32,249 nucleotides of DNA. Source: a virus. Below are positions 1 to 6,432 of the stretch, piece after piece. The stretch lies in the IMG/VR virus record IMGVR_UViG_3300006853_000043, positions 1 through 32,249 of that record. One strand, given 5' to 3'. The stretch's first letter is position 1, and the number at the start of each line of letters is the position of its first letter. A model generated the notes under the pieces. The model was not told where the DNA came from and ran no database searches. It saw only the letters and a list, made by a program, of their open reading frames with translations. Both the position numbers and the translations under genes were made by a program.

Positions 1-908
1 GGACGCTTGCCACCGGCACGCCAGGCCAGGTTTTCGATCCGCTTGCCGTCTCGGTAGGCGTTCCACGCCTTGATGGTGACAGCAAGGACCATGTCCGGAC
101 TGGGCTTGTCCCGCTTGAGTGACCGGTGAGCTGTGCGGTTTTCGTTACCGCCAGTGCGACCGCTACCGCTGTTGATCAGCCAGCGTCGCAGGACGAAGAT
201 CGGGTTATCCTCCTCCAACGAAGCTCCGAGACCGAGCTTGTGGAAGAAATCCTGGCAGTCCTCCCAGTTCAACTCGTGGAAGATGAACCAACCAACACCG
301 CTCGTGGCAGCGGGTGCATCTGGAAACTTCCGGCGAACCCGATCCCCCTCGGAGGTGGCGATCGCCAACCGACTCTTGTGGTCGGCATGGAACGCCAACA
401 GCTGCTGCAGAGTAGGCGTCATATAGCGATTGTCCATCGGTGCGTCGGTGTTGATGTAGCGGTCGTACAGGAACGCCCACCGGATCACCGAAGCCAGGCG
501 GTGAACGTTCGACTCTCCCCGCAGGCTGAGCTGATCAGAGAGGGTTCGACGATTGCCGGTGTCCATGACCTCCTGGGTCTCGGGGTCGAGGTTCCGTCCC
601 ACCAAGAACTGGGCGGGCAGTCCGGCTTCCACCACTGCCTGCAGACGGTTCTGACCGTTGATCAGTACGCCGTTGTAGTCGAAGCCGATAGCGTCGTTGC
701 TGAGCTTCCACTCGCCTCGCTTGATGGCTGCAGCGTATATCTGAACCGACCGTTTCTTGATCGGCCGGTTGTTGGTGTTGGACAGCAGCCACTCCCGTGC
801 CATCTCGGGAGTGACAAGCACCACCTCGAACTCTGGCTCGGGCGTGCGTCCGTTTCTGGTTGAGGGAGCGCCTTTGACGATCCCAGGTCGCTTTGTGATG
901 TCCTCCAT
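1..908 (-). CDS. ParB-like/sulfiredoxin-fold phage protein (C-terminus beyond window)
   Basis: An open reading frame starts at ATG 908 and runs 302 codons to the left edge without a stop, so the C-terminus is missing. Residues about 29-118 resemble the ParB/sulfiredoxin-like domain found in many actinophage proteins: a VTPEMAREWL start, the region around NRPIKKRSVQ, then NGQNRLQAVV (84-93) and a conserved EVMDTGNRR (113-121). In ParB-like proteins the core motif is normally GxHR; here it is GQNR, so the histidine is replaced by asparagine. It may bind nucleotide or DNA but catalysis is doubtful. The start is fixed by a promoter whose -10 ends 6 nt before the ATG (leaderless). It is the last gene visible in the left arm. 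Confidence 0.8.
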   Translation of the reverse strand, partial: MEDITKRPGIVKGAPSTRNGRTPEPEFEVVLVTPEMAREWLLSNTNNRPIKKRSVQIYAAAIKRGEWKLSNDAIGFDYNGVLINGQNRLQAVVEAGLPAQFLVGRNLDPETQEVMDTGNRRTLSDQLSLRGESNVHRLASVIRWAFLYDRYINTDAPMDNRYMTPTLQQLLAFHADHKSRLAIATSEGDRVRRKFPDAPAATSGVGWFIFHELNWEDCQDFFHKLGLGASLEEDNPIFVLRRWLINSGSGRTGGNENRTAHRSLKRDKPSPDMVLAVTIKAWNAYRDGKRIENLAWRAGGKR

Positions 909-914
909 AGGAGC

Positions 915-944
915 ACCATAGCATGTGGTTTGACCGGTTGTCAA
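915..944 (-). promoter_or_regulatory. Leaderless promoter with TTGAC-N5-GTCAA operator (for gene at 908)
   Basis: Read on the minus strand: -35 TTGACA (944-939), 18-nt spacer, -10 TATGGT (920-915), then 6 nt to the ATG at 908. The first 15 nt (944-930) form a perfect inverted repeat TTGAC-AACCG-GTCAA that covers the -35. The same arrangement recurs at other promoters in the left arm. Confidence 0.75.
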
Positions 945-952
945 GCTCCCCA

Positions 953-1303
953 TCAGAAGTCGTCCAGACCTCGGAGATCCTCGATACGCCAATAGGCGTA
1001 TCGGACCCGCAGGTACAAAGGCACTGGGACGGCCTGAATCCTGTAAACCCGAAAGGCGTTGGCGAGGTTATCCCTAGGACAGTAAAATTCTGAATCCGGC
1101 TGGCCGTCGTTGCTTATGGTTTCAATACGGCAACCGCATTCGATGGCTCGACCTGTGGTCGGATGAAGGTGCGTCGTAGCAGTAGCGGTTTTCAAGACTC
1201 GGTCGACCGCAGCTCGAGTGCGCTCCTGATCATAGCCCACCACTGCCTCAGTGATGTCAGCTATGAGTCGACGGGATTCTTCGGAGCTGGTCGATGATTT
1301 CAT
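953..1303 (-). CDS. Hypothetical protein (116 aa)
   Basis: Not recognised. The ATG overlaps the stop of the upstream membrane-protein gene (ATGA), so the two are translationally coupled. It is the last gene of the four-gene run that starts at 2065. The N-terminal half looks helical (about residues 1-45). Residues 50-75 hold a possible metal-binding set, with ECGC near 55-58 and a later Cys in FYCPRDN. The stop lies 9 nt before the -35 of the next promoter. Confidence 0.7.
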   Translation of the reverse strand: MKSSTSSEESRRLIADITEAVVGYDQERTRAAVDRVLKTATATTHLHPTTGRAIECGCRIETISNDGQPDSEFYCPRDNLANAFRVYRIQAVPVPLYLRVRYAYWRIEDLRGLDDF

Positions 1304-1566
1304 GGCTTTAACTCTTTCACCCAGCCACTATAGATAGTGATCTGCCCCCAACCGTGTATGGGTGGGTTCTCCTCGACGAACCGTTGGACTTCAAGCTCCG
1401 ACCAGAAGACAAGCCATGTATGTGGTTCTGCTTCCCAGCTGACGACCCATACTATCTTGTGGGGATCTCGGTCTTCGAGCCACGCCAGCAGTCGAGGAAC
1501 ACCGAATAGGATCGGCAAACAGACCGCCAGCACCAACGCCGCATCATCCCAGCGTATTGCGACCAT
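1300..1566 (-). CDS. Small membrane-anchored protein (88 aa)
   Basis: Start chosen at ATG 1566, which shares a base with the preceding stop (TGATG). A longer frame upstream exists but overlaps the previous gene. Residues about 9-28 form one hydrophobic transmembrane segment (AALVLAVCLPILFG), followed by a soluble C-terminal part rich in Trp (WVVSWEAEPHTWLVFW). That part resembles small phage proteins predicted to face the cytoplasm. Function unknown; it could be a host-interaction or envelope protein. Confidence 0.65.
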   Translation of the reverse strand: MVAIRWDDAALVLAVCLPILFGVPRLLAWLEDRDPHKIVWVVSWEAEPHTWLVFWSELEVQRFVEENPPIHGWGQITIYSGWVKELKP

Positions 1567-1847
1567 CACGACCCCCGGAAGTTGTTGTGGGTCCGACGAT
1601 GGTAGATCTGGTCGCACTCAGCTCGACCCTTCATCATCGTGATGGCCATGGCGATCGTCTCGCTCGATGGCGAGGGAATGCCCGCCAGCCAGGCGATATC
1701 GTCCCACTGCTGGCAGGTCATCTGCTCCGCCACCTGGGCCTCGACCGTACGATCCTCGCTGAGCTTGAAGCTGGTCAGGACTGCAACCATCTTCTGGGCT
1801 TTGCGGACCTGATTTGCCCGCTTGTTGGGGTTCTGCGGTTCGCCCAT
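1566..1847 (-). CDS. Hypothetical protein (93 aa)
   Basis: Start chosen at ATG 1847, overlapping the upstream stop (TGATG). The N-terminus is basic and polar (MGEPQNPNKRANQVRKAQ), and the rest looks helical, including QVAEQMTCQQWDDIAWLAG. Not recognised. It lies in the coupled run 2065-953. Confidence 0.65.
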   Translation of the reverse strand: MGEPQNPNKRANQVRKAQKMVAVLTSFKLSEDRTVEAQVAEQMTCQQWDDIAWLAGIPSPSSETIAMAITMMKGRAECDQIYHRRTHNNFRGS

Positions 1848-2065
1848 CACTGGCCCCACAGGTTCTCGACTGCCGCCCAGAAGGCGGACAGGAGGCTGTC
1901 GTCGTCGAAGGGGTCGACGTAGTAACGACCCCGGATCTGGTTGGTGATGTCCGGCCGCTCGCTGGCTAGAGCGTTGAAAGCGTGCTGGCCTTCCCGCATT
2001 CCCGGTCGCCGCCTCAGGCAGGCGACCTTATCGGCGAACTGGCTAAAGCTGAGGGTGGTCTCCAT
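1847..2065 (-). CDS. Hypothetical protein (72 aa)
   Basis: First gene of the 2065-953 run. The start is fixed by a promoter whose -10 ends 6 nt before the ATG, so the mRNA is probably leaderless. A single small acidic, helical domain (SQFADKV near 8-14, then DDDSLLSAFWAAVENLW at the end). Not recognised. Confidence 0.7.
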   Translation of the reverse strand: METTLSFSQFADKVACLRRRPGMREGQHAFNALASERPDITNQIRGRYYVDPFDDDSLLSAFWAAVENLWGQ

Positions 2066-2071
2066 AGGAAC

Positions 2072-2100
2072 AGTATAACACAGCCTTGACTCTGTGTCAA
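2072..2100 (-). promoter_or_regulatory. Leaderless promoter with perfect TTGAC-N5-GTCAA operator (for gene at 2065)
   Basis: Minus strand: -35 TTGACA (2100-2095), 17-nt spacer, -10 TATACT (2077-2072), 6 nt to ATG 2065. The repeat TTGAC-ACAGA-GTCAA (2100-2086) is perfect. A second inverted pair, ACACAG (2097-2092) and CTGTGT (2083-2078), spans the spacer. The TGA stop of the nuclease gene (2099-2097) lies inside the -35 box. Confidence 0.85.
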
Positions 2101-2987
2101 GTCTCCACGATTTGCAGCTTTGGTTGCGGTCGAGTGAACCCCAACCCCTTCAGCAGCTCGACCTCGAGGTGCGGTTCCTTCCGACCACCGATGCAGGGTT
2201 CGAGGTATGGGCACCGCCACTTGCACATCTGCGGGTCGGGATGGCGTTCATGCGCCTGCTCGGGGTGATAGGCCATGTTGATGGAGGCTGTCGCTTCTCG
2301 CACGACTGTATTGATCTCCTCGGATGTACGGTAGATCCAGTCTCGGCTGTACCGTTCCTCTGGCGCCATCGGCCGTTTAAGCTGTTGGGTGCGAGTATGG
2401 GATAGGATCGCTCCCCGAACCGGGTAACCGAATTGCCGCATCGCCCAGATGTACAGCGGGGTCTGGTCGTCGAGGTCGAGTTCCTTACCGTTCGGTAGGT
2501 TGCGGACTGCCTTGTGATCGATAACCCACAGGTGACCCCGGAACTCAATGACCAAATCGATTCGGCCGACTAAGACGATCTCGCTGTTCGGTAGCTGGAC
2601 CTCGAATTCGACTTCGACCTCCCGGATCGTCCACCCTAGATCGACCTGCTTCGCCCATTCACGGTAGCCGTTGTACATCCGGAGGCAGGTGGCGCCGATC
2701 TCGTGAGCCTTGCCGTCGGGGTTCTTGGCGTCGTTCGCGTTGAGTAACTCGACTATTTGGAGCAGTGCCCCTTTGCCTGGGTCAGTGACGTCGCCTGTGT
2801 TTCTGACACCACTGTAGTGACAGTCGAGGATCTCGTGCCACAGGATTCCGATCGACAGAGGCTTGTTGAGCTTGGGCGCCTTCCATCGATCGAAATACTG
2901 CAGCTTGTGTTTGTGTGGACATTGCCTGAATGTGCTGATCTCCGTCCAGGAGGTGGTGTGGCTAGATCCGTCAGTACGTTTGGGCAT
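2097..2987 (-). CDS. Cas4/RecB-like PD-(D/E)XK exonuclease
   Basis: A PD-(D/E)XK nuclease of the Cas4/RecB type, 296 residues. Visible motifs are His51 (GILWHEIL), Asp144 in GRIDLVIEF, Asp157 and Lys159 in WVIDHKA, and a following Gln175 (DDQTPLYIWA). Four cysteines fit a 4Fe-4S cluster as in Cas4 and AddB: Cys23 near the N-terminus and the cluster 255, 259, 265 (CKWRCPYLEPC). Such phage enzymes process DNA ends in recombination or replication. No CRISPR array or other cas gene is present, so a recombination role is the better inference. The SNF2-type helicase lies further upstream in the same arm. Confidence 0.85.
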   Translation of the reverse strand: MPKRTDGSSHTTSWTEISTFRQCPHKHKLQYFDRWKAPKLNKPLSIGILWHEILDCHYSGVRNTGDVTDPGKGALLQIVELLNANDAKNPDGKAHEIGATCLRMYNGYREWAKQVDLGWTIREVEVEFEVQLPNSEIVLVGRIDLVIEFRGHLWVIDHKAVRNLPNGKELDLDDQTPLYIWAMRQFGYPVRGAILSHTRTQQLKRPMAPEERYSRDWIYRTSEEINTVVREATASINMAYHPEQAHERHPDPQMCKWRCPYLEPCIGGRKEPHLEVELLKGLGFTRPQPKLQIVET

Positions 2988-2995
2988 CGTGCCCA

Positions 2996-3001
2996 GTCTA
3001 G
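2996..3001 (-). promoter_or_regulatory. Possible -10 element TAGACT upstream of nuclease gene
   Basis: TAGACT lies 8 nt before the nuclease ATG in the 34-nt gap after the lipoprotein gene. I see no good -35. The longer string CTAGACTGG also occurs just upstream of the starts at 5152 and 29749, which is why it is listed. Confidence 0.3.
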
Positions 3002-3021
3002 TGCCGAGCTTGCCGAGCTGG

Positions 3022-3630
3022 CTAGCAGCGGTCGGCGGCCTCCCACACCATGTTCATGAACGCCTGGGCCGGTGCTTGCGGAGCAATGCCCTCTTCCCAA
3101 GGCGGCACATTCAGGTGGACGTGATCGGCGGCCAGGTACTCCGGGTGTACGGCCACGACGAGCGACCAGTCAGCAACTTGGGTGTGCGCTCGAGTGGCAG
3201 CGATGGTCTGAAGATCCTTACGCACCTGGGCGACGTGAGCTGAGTTGCGGGTGTTGTCCGGCAGCACCACGACCACGCATGAGTTGGCGTGCGGAGCGTA
3301 GAGCAGGCGGAACAGGTCGGCCTTCTGGGTCTCGCCGTAGGGGTTGGGTTCGGCGTAATTCTGCCCGTAGGCGAACACCCAGGTTGAAGCCGAGGTGGTA
3401 GCCCCGGCGACATCCTGCTCAACTCGAGGGAGTGAGTTGATGGCGACAGTGCCCGGGTAGACCTTACCATCGACATCGGCGTTTCGGAACTCGCCTCCGT
3501 ATAGGATGCCTTGCCAGATCACGGAGTCGCCAGCGATGGCGTTTCGGTTGGGAACGGGTGGGACCTTGACGGTCTGGCAGGCAGTAACGACTGCGAGAAC
3601 CAGGCCCAACATGATGGTTAGTTTCCTCAT
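3022..3630 (-). CDS. Secreted lipoprotein with SGNH/GDSL-hydrolase motifs
   Basis: 202 residues from ATG 3630, a start fixed by a leaderless promoter. Residues 1-17 form a signal peptide (basic MRK, then a hydrophobic core) ending in a lipobox VTAC with Cys18, so the mature protein should be lipid-anchored outside the membrane. The mature part carries SGNH-hydrolase signatures in the right order: GDS (34-36, Ser36 nucleophile), a G-Q-N (89-91) resembling block III, and DHVHLN with Asp169-x-x-His172 as the Asp/His of the triad. Known members are esterases, lipases or acyl-modifying enzymes. Activity on the host envelope, or a superinfection-exclusion role as for other phage lipoproteins, is inference. 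Two late cysteines (118 and 202) might pair. Confidence 0.8.
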   Translation of the reverse strand: MRKLTIMLGLVLAVVTACQTVKVPPVPNRNAIAGDSVIWQGILYGGEFRNADVDGKVYPGTVAINSLPRVEQDVAGATTSASTWVFAYGQNYAEPNPYGETQKADLFRLLYAPHANSCVVVVLPDNTRNSAHVAQVRKDLQTIAATRAHTQVADWSLVVAVHPEYLAADHVHLNVPPWEEGIAPQAPAQAFMNMVWEAADRC

Positions 3631-3636
3631 GCCGAC

Positions 3637-3666
3637 ATTATAACACACAACATGACTACGTGTCAA
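3637..3666 (-). promoter_or_regulatory. Leaderless promoter with near-perfect operator (for lipoprotein gene)
   Basis: Minus strand: -35 TTGACA (3666-3661), 18-nt spacer, consensus -10 TATAAT (3642-3637), 6 nt to ATG 3630. The operator-like repeat is TTGAC-ACGTA-GTCAT (3666-3652), one mismatch from perfect symmetry. The stop of the upstream gene is immediately before it. Confidence 0.85.
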
Positions 3667-3669
3667 GTA

Positions 3670-3942
3670 TCAGTAGTACCAGCCCGTTTCGCCAAGCCAC
3701 TTCGGGAAGCCCCGACCAGGCGGGTTGGGCACCTCGTAGACAGTGAACAGCAGTTCGGCCCGAATCTCCCTGGGCTTCATGTCCCGATATTGCGGATATC
3801 GTCGACGCACCTGCTTGATCAGCAAGCCCTCCATATGCTTAACATCGTTCACATCGCAGAACCGGATCCCGAGGCAAACCCCGGGGTCCTCCTCCGAACC
3901 CCGGGTGGTCGCCGCAATCATCAGTGGTGTGTTCATCCTCAT
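3670..3942 (-). CDS. Hypothetical protein (90 aa)
   Basis: Start chosen at ATG 3942, overlapping the upstream stop (ATGA); a second ATG at 3936 is also possible. A compact mixed domain with EDPGVCLGIRFCDVNDVKHM in the middle and an aromatic C-terminus (WLGETGWYY). Not recognised. Coupled to the DUF6011-type gene in a two-gene operon. Confidence 0.65.
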   Translation of the reverse strand: MRMNTPLMIAATTRGSEEDPGVCLGIRFCDVNDVKHMEGLLIKQVRRRYPQYRDMKPREIRAELLFTVYEVPNPPGRGFPKWLGETGWYY

Positions 3943-4703
3943 GCTCCCCACGGCAGTCCGTGCTTACGGGCGCAGATCGGGCCGTAGCCGACTTCGGTGC
4001 TCTCGGGGGTGTCGATGGCCAGGGAACAGAAGCAGCACCGCTCGAACATATGACCGAACTCGGCTGCCTGCTCGGCAGTGATCTTGTTGTCGGGGTTCAG
4101 CTTGCTGATAGCGCCACGGTCGTAATCGAATCGGGTGCCGTCCCACTTGCAAGCGTAGAGGTTGCCGCTGCCCTGGGCTTGATGGACCCGGTAGTACTCG
4201 CCATTCACGACGTGGACGTCGCCCTTGACCAGCTCCGGCTTCGTGGGTTCGATGTGCGAGACCTTGACGGCGTTCGGCTGCTGCTTGAGGATGTCGATCA
4301 TCGAGCTGGCACCACTGGCCGGATTGGGCAGAGTGTTCAGCGCGGCGACGATCTCATCGGCATCGGCGTCGGGCGTCTTCTGCGCCAGCAGCGATCGCAG
4401 GAACGATTCCTGTCGCTCGCTCATCGGAGGCGGACCCTGCGCCTTGAGCAGGCGGTCGATGGTCTCGCTGGCGGTCGACTTGCTCATCGCCTCAGCATCG
4501 GCCTCGGCCACGCTCAGGCGGACCAGGAACGCCACCTGCTTGTCGGTGGCCCTAGGACCTCGAGCGAGCGGGCTGGCCTCACGCTCCATCGTGTGGCGAG
4601 CGGCGAAGCCAACGCAGTCGTGGCTGAACACTTCGGCGAGGGTGTCGAACGCTCGGCCGCACTCACCGCAGGTTTCCTTCTCAGTGTCGGTGGTTGATGT
4701 CAT
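3939..4703 (-). CDS. DUF6011-like zinc-binding protein (254 aa)
   Basis: Start fixed at ATG 4703 by a leaderless promoter. The N-terminus has a zinc-finger-like set: Cys12-x2-Cys15, then His28 and Cys30. Residues 51-140 contain two similar helical units, each with a (T/S)(D/E)(K/R)Q..FL..L core (TDKQVAFLVRL and SERQESFLRSL). The C-terminus (223-250) has CCFCSLAIDTPES...GYGPICARKHGL, which fits the DUF6011 cysteine motif common in phage proteins of unknown function. Residues 160-200 resemble a small beta-rich domain. Possibly nucleic-acid binding; this is inference. Confidence 0.75.
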   Translation of the reverse strand: MTSTTDTEKETCGECGRAFDTLAEVFSHDCVGFAARHTMEREASPLARGPRATDKQVAFLVRLSVAEADAEAMSKSTASETIDRLLKAQGPPPMSERQESFLRSLLAQKTPDADADEIVAALNTLPNPASGASSMIDILKQQPNAVKVSHIEPTKPELVKGDVHVVNGEYYRVHQAQGSGNLYACKWDGTRFDYDRGAISKLNPDNKITAEQAAEFGHMFERCCFCSLAIDTPESTEVGYGPICARKHGLPWGA

Positions 4704-4709
4704 ACCGAC

Positions 4710-4739
4710 ATTATAACACGGTAGTTGACCCCGTGTCAA
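4710..4739 (-). promoter_or_regulatory. Leaderless promoter with perfect TTGAC-N5-GTCAA operator (for gene at 4703)
   Basis: Minus strand: -35 TTGACA (4739-4734), 18-nt spacer, consensus -10 TATAAT (4715-4710), 6 nt to ATG 4703. The repeat TTGAC-ACGGG-GTCAA (4739-4725) is perfect. A second inverted pair, ACACGG (4736-4731) and CCGTGT (4721-4716), spans the spacer. Confidence 0.9.
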
Positions 4740-4843
4740 GGTACGCAGAAGCCGCCCCGCCGGTACACCTGTTCCGGCACACGTCAGACATGCGCCCCGT
4801 TAATTCGGGAGGTGTGCCGACGGGACGGCTTGCGCCCCAACGA

Positions 4844-5152
4844 TCAGAGATCGTCGGGAGTGACCTCGCCCGTGTCAGCCTCAGCCTCGCCGTTGGTCGC
4901 AGCCGGCTTGGTTTTCTTGGCTTTCTTGGGAGCAGGCTGCGGCCACTCGAACCCGTCGATCGTGTCCCGTGCGAGCTGGCGAGCTTCGTCGCCCAGCTGC
5001 TCATCTCGAACAGTGGCGTACAGCCTCGCCTTGAGCTGCGCATCGTGGCCCGGCATGAATCGGGATTTCTTGTGCTTCGGCGTGTTGCCGCAGCCGCAAA
5101 GGCAAGCTGCCCTCGGCTCCGCCTCAGCCTCAGCTGTCTTGGTGTCGGTCAC
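4844..5152 (-). CDS. PGHDA-motif family protein, short paralogue (102 aa)
   Basis: GTG start at 5152, preceded by a good ribosome-binding site (AGGAGAAGG with 6 nt spacing). Residues about 17-42 hold the family motif: CLCGCG, a short basic linker, then FMPGHDAQLKARL. The C-terminal part is low-complexity, rich in Lys, Ala, Pro and Glu (PKKAKKTKPAA). It lacks the GWxxF element seen in the other three copies. The motif looks like a small metal-binding module. Function unknown. Confidence 0.75.
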   Translation of the reverse strand: MTDTKTAEAEAEPRAACLCGCGNTPKHKKSRFMPGHDAQLKARLYATVRDEQLGDEARQLARDTIDGFEWPQPAPKKAKKTKPAATNGEAEADTGEVTPDDL

Positions 5153-5174
5153 TGATTACCTTCTCCTAGCTTGA

Positions 5175-5219
5175 CGGGAGTACGCCTCCCAGTCTAGCAG
5201 ATTCGTTGCAAGTCCGCAA
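5175..5219 (-). promoter_or_regulatory. Promoter and 5' hairpin for gene at 5152
   Basis: Minus strand: -35 TTGCGG, a 17-nt spacer, and -10 TAGACT with an upstream TGC (extended -10). The -10 overlaps the TAG stop of the preceding gene. Directly downstream is GGGAG-GCGTA-CTCCC, a 5-bp hairpin in the leader, followed by the AGGAGAAGG ribosome site. This differs from the operator-bearing leaderless promoters. Confidence 0.45.
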
Positions 5220-5667
5220 GTGCTACTTCAACCGCATCCAGTTCTCGATCGGTGAACGGCTCATGCGTCGTATCGGTCCGGAGCCGCAGATCGGGATGCT
5301 TCAGCGTGGCGATTTCGAGAGCGTTCTCGGGCGTAATCGCAATCGCCCAGACCGTACCTCGCCGGTACTGGTTAGTCCACTTCAGGACCTTAGCCGCCGC
5401 CTTCATAAGCTGTAGCAGCTCACCCGCCTTGATCTCAGGCTCTTTCGGTTTGCTCGGTTGCTTGGGTGGCCGAGCTGCGATCTCCCTCGCCTTATCGAGG
5501 AACTTGGTCCAGCCCCGCTCCTCGAGGATTGCCTCCGCCTCAGGATTGCCGCCTGCTAGTGCTTCCTTGACCAGGTGACTCTTGTATTTGGCATCGTGCC
5601 CTGGTCGAAACTCCCCGCCTTTGGTGGTTTCACCGCATCCGCATATGCACTGTGGTTGATCTGCCAT
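5194..5667 (-). CDS. PGHDA-motif family protein (157 aa)
   Basis: Start chosen at ATG 5667 with AGGA 7 nt upstream; GTG 5673 overlapping the previous stop is an alternative. Family motif near the N-terminus: CICGCG, then FRPGHDAKYKSHL, followed by an EERGWTKFL element around residues 50-58. After a Lys/Pro linker comes an independent C-terminal domain (about 80-157), with KAAAKVLKWTNQYRRGTVWA and a helical end. The domain layout suggests a shared small module attached to different partners. Not otherwise recognised. Confidence 0.75.
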   Translation of the reverse strand: MADQPQCICGCGETTKGGEFRPGHDAKYKSHLVKEALAGGNPEAEAILEERGWTKFLDKAREIAARPPKQPSKPKEPEIKAGELLQLMKAAAKVLKWTNQYRRGTVWAIAITPENALEIATLKHPDLRLRTDTTHEPFTDRELDAVEVALADLQRIC

Positions 5668-5669
5668 GC

Positions 5670-5867
5670 TCACATCCTAGCACACGTGTCAAGTCGTTTC
5701 CCAGGCTTACGTGCGCCGTTGTATGCGTAGTCATGCCAGGAGGCATAGAACGGTTGGACAGTTGCTAGACATCGAGGGTGGTACCCTGGTGGGTACTCCG
5801 AGAGGGTTTCTACGGGGTAGCTGACTCGCTCACCGCAGTAGCACACCAGCTCAAAGGTCGTCAACAT
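5670..5867 (-). CDS. Small zinc-ribbon-like protein (65 aa)
   Basis: ATG 5867, overlapping the end of the 31-residue membrane-protein gene. Contains CYCGERVSYP and, 19 residues on, YHPRCLA: a Cys-x-Cys and His-x2-Cys set compatible with one zinc site. Basic C-terminus. Not recognised; part of a tightly packed run of small genes. Confidence 0.6.
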   Translation of the reverse strand: MLTTFELVCYCGERVSYPVETLSEYPPGYHPRCLATVQPFYASWHDYAYNGARKPGKRLDTCARM

Positions 5868-5946
5868 CGATCCACCCGAACGCCAGGCCGGCGATCACGA
5901 TCACGCACACGACCAGAACGATCAGCAGACCCGCTTCACGCCACAT
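5851..5946 (-). CDS. 31-residue single-pass membrane peptide
   Basis: A short frame from ATG 5946 to TGA 5851 encodes 31 residues: a 6-residue polar start (MWREAG), an almost pure hydrophobic segment of about 18 residues (LLIVLVVCVIVIAGLAFG), then an acidic tail (WIDVDDL). The start overlaps the stop of the upstream gene by 11 nt and the end overlaps the next start by 17 nt, the packing expected of a coupled real gene. Function unknown. Confidence 0.55.
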   Translation of the reverse strand: MWREAGLLIVLVVCVIVIAGLAFGWIDVDDL

Positions 5947-6253
5947 CAGCCGGAATCTCTGCGTCGACCACCGGGTGTTCCCCCGTGTAGCGCTTGATGA
6001 GCTTCTGATCGTGCGGACGGTCAACAAACCAATACCGCAGGCTCAATCGTCGACGGACAGCACGCCACCCCCGTAGGAAACCGACGAACGAGTCAGGAAG
6101 TTCGTTGAACCCCTTAATGGTCATCTCCTGGGTGAAATGCCAACACTTGACGCAGACCGTGGTTGCATTCGGAAGCACCACGTGGTGGACCGCATCGCCC
6201 ATCTCTTTGTGGCACAGCGGGCAATGAGTCGGGATATTGATGGCAATGCTCAT
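5936..6253 (-). CDS. Zinc-ribbon hypothetical protein (105 aa)
   Basis: ATG 6253 overlaps the previous stop (ATGA). The first 40 residues contain CPLC (11-14) and CVKC (34-37), a classic two-knuckle zinc ribbon. The remainder is basic and helical (RAVRRRLSLRYWF). Could bind nucleic acid or protein; not recognised. Confidence 0.7.
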   Translation of the reverse strand: MSIAINIPTHCPLCHKEMGDAVHHVVLPNATTVCVKCWHFTQEMTIKGFNELPDSFVGFLRGWRAVRRRLSLRYWFVDRPHDQKLIKRYTGEHPVVDAEIPADVA

Positions 6254-6432
6254 GACTTGGATCCCCTCCGGCGACCTCGAGTGGGTCGACCTCGCTTGCG
6301 ATGCTTGGTAGCCGTCTTGCCGGTGTATACCCTACACCCAGGCCCTTCGCACCGATTGCCTTTCTGGCACTTTGCGTGGAAATCCGCAGCGTGGTAGTCG
6401 TTGTACGGATTCCCCGCCATCGGGCCTGGCAC
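6250..6432 (-). CDS. Small basic Cys-containing protein (60 aa)
   Basis: GTG 6432 shares a base with the preceding TAG stop; ATG 6420 is an alternative start. Has HAKCQKGNRCEGPGC in the middle and a strongly basic tail (KHRKRGRPTRGRRRGSK) that suggests nucleic-acid binding. Not recognised. Confidence 0.55.
   Translation of the reverse strand: MPGPMAGNPYNDYHAADFHAKCQKGNRCEGPGCRVYTGKTATKHRKRGRPTRGRRRGSKS

Noticed and set aside
126-863. Long plus-strand open frame (245 codons) at the left end
   Set aside because: It lies exactly codon-opposed to the ParB-like gene on the minus strand, which has a promoter and recognisable motifs; the plus frame has no ribosome site and no family resemblance.
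2097-2987. Cas4-like nuclease as evidence for a CRISPR-Cas system
   Set aside because: No repeat-spacer array and no other cas-like gene is visible. Cas4-like nucleases are common in phages as recombination enzymes.
3924-4697. Plus-strand frame of 257 codons
   Set aside because: Antisense shadow of the DUF6011-like gene in high-GC DNA; no promoter, ribosome site or recognisable sequence.
4740-4843. 104-nt gap after the gene ending at 4844, with a possible 26-residue frame and GCCGG/CCGGC hairpin
   Set aside because: The frame runs through the next promoter and has no ribosome site; the hairpin has no T-run. I see nothing firm here.
5687-5692. TTGACA before the gene at 5667 as another operator-bearing promoter
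   Set aside because: No -10 box lies 16-19 nt downstream and the second half-site is missing; at most a decayed copy.
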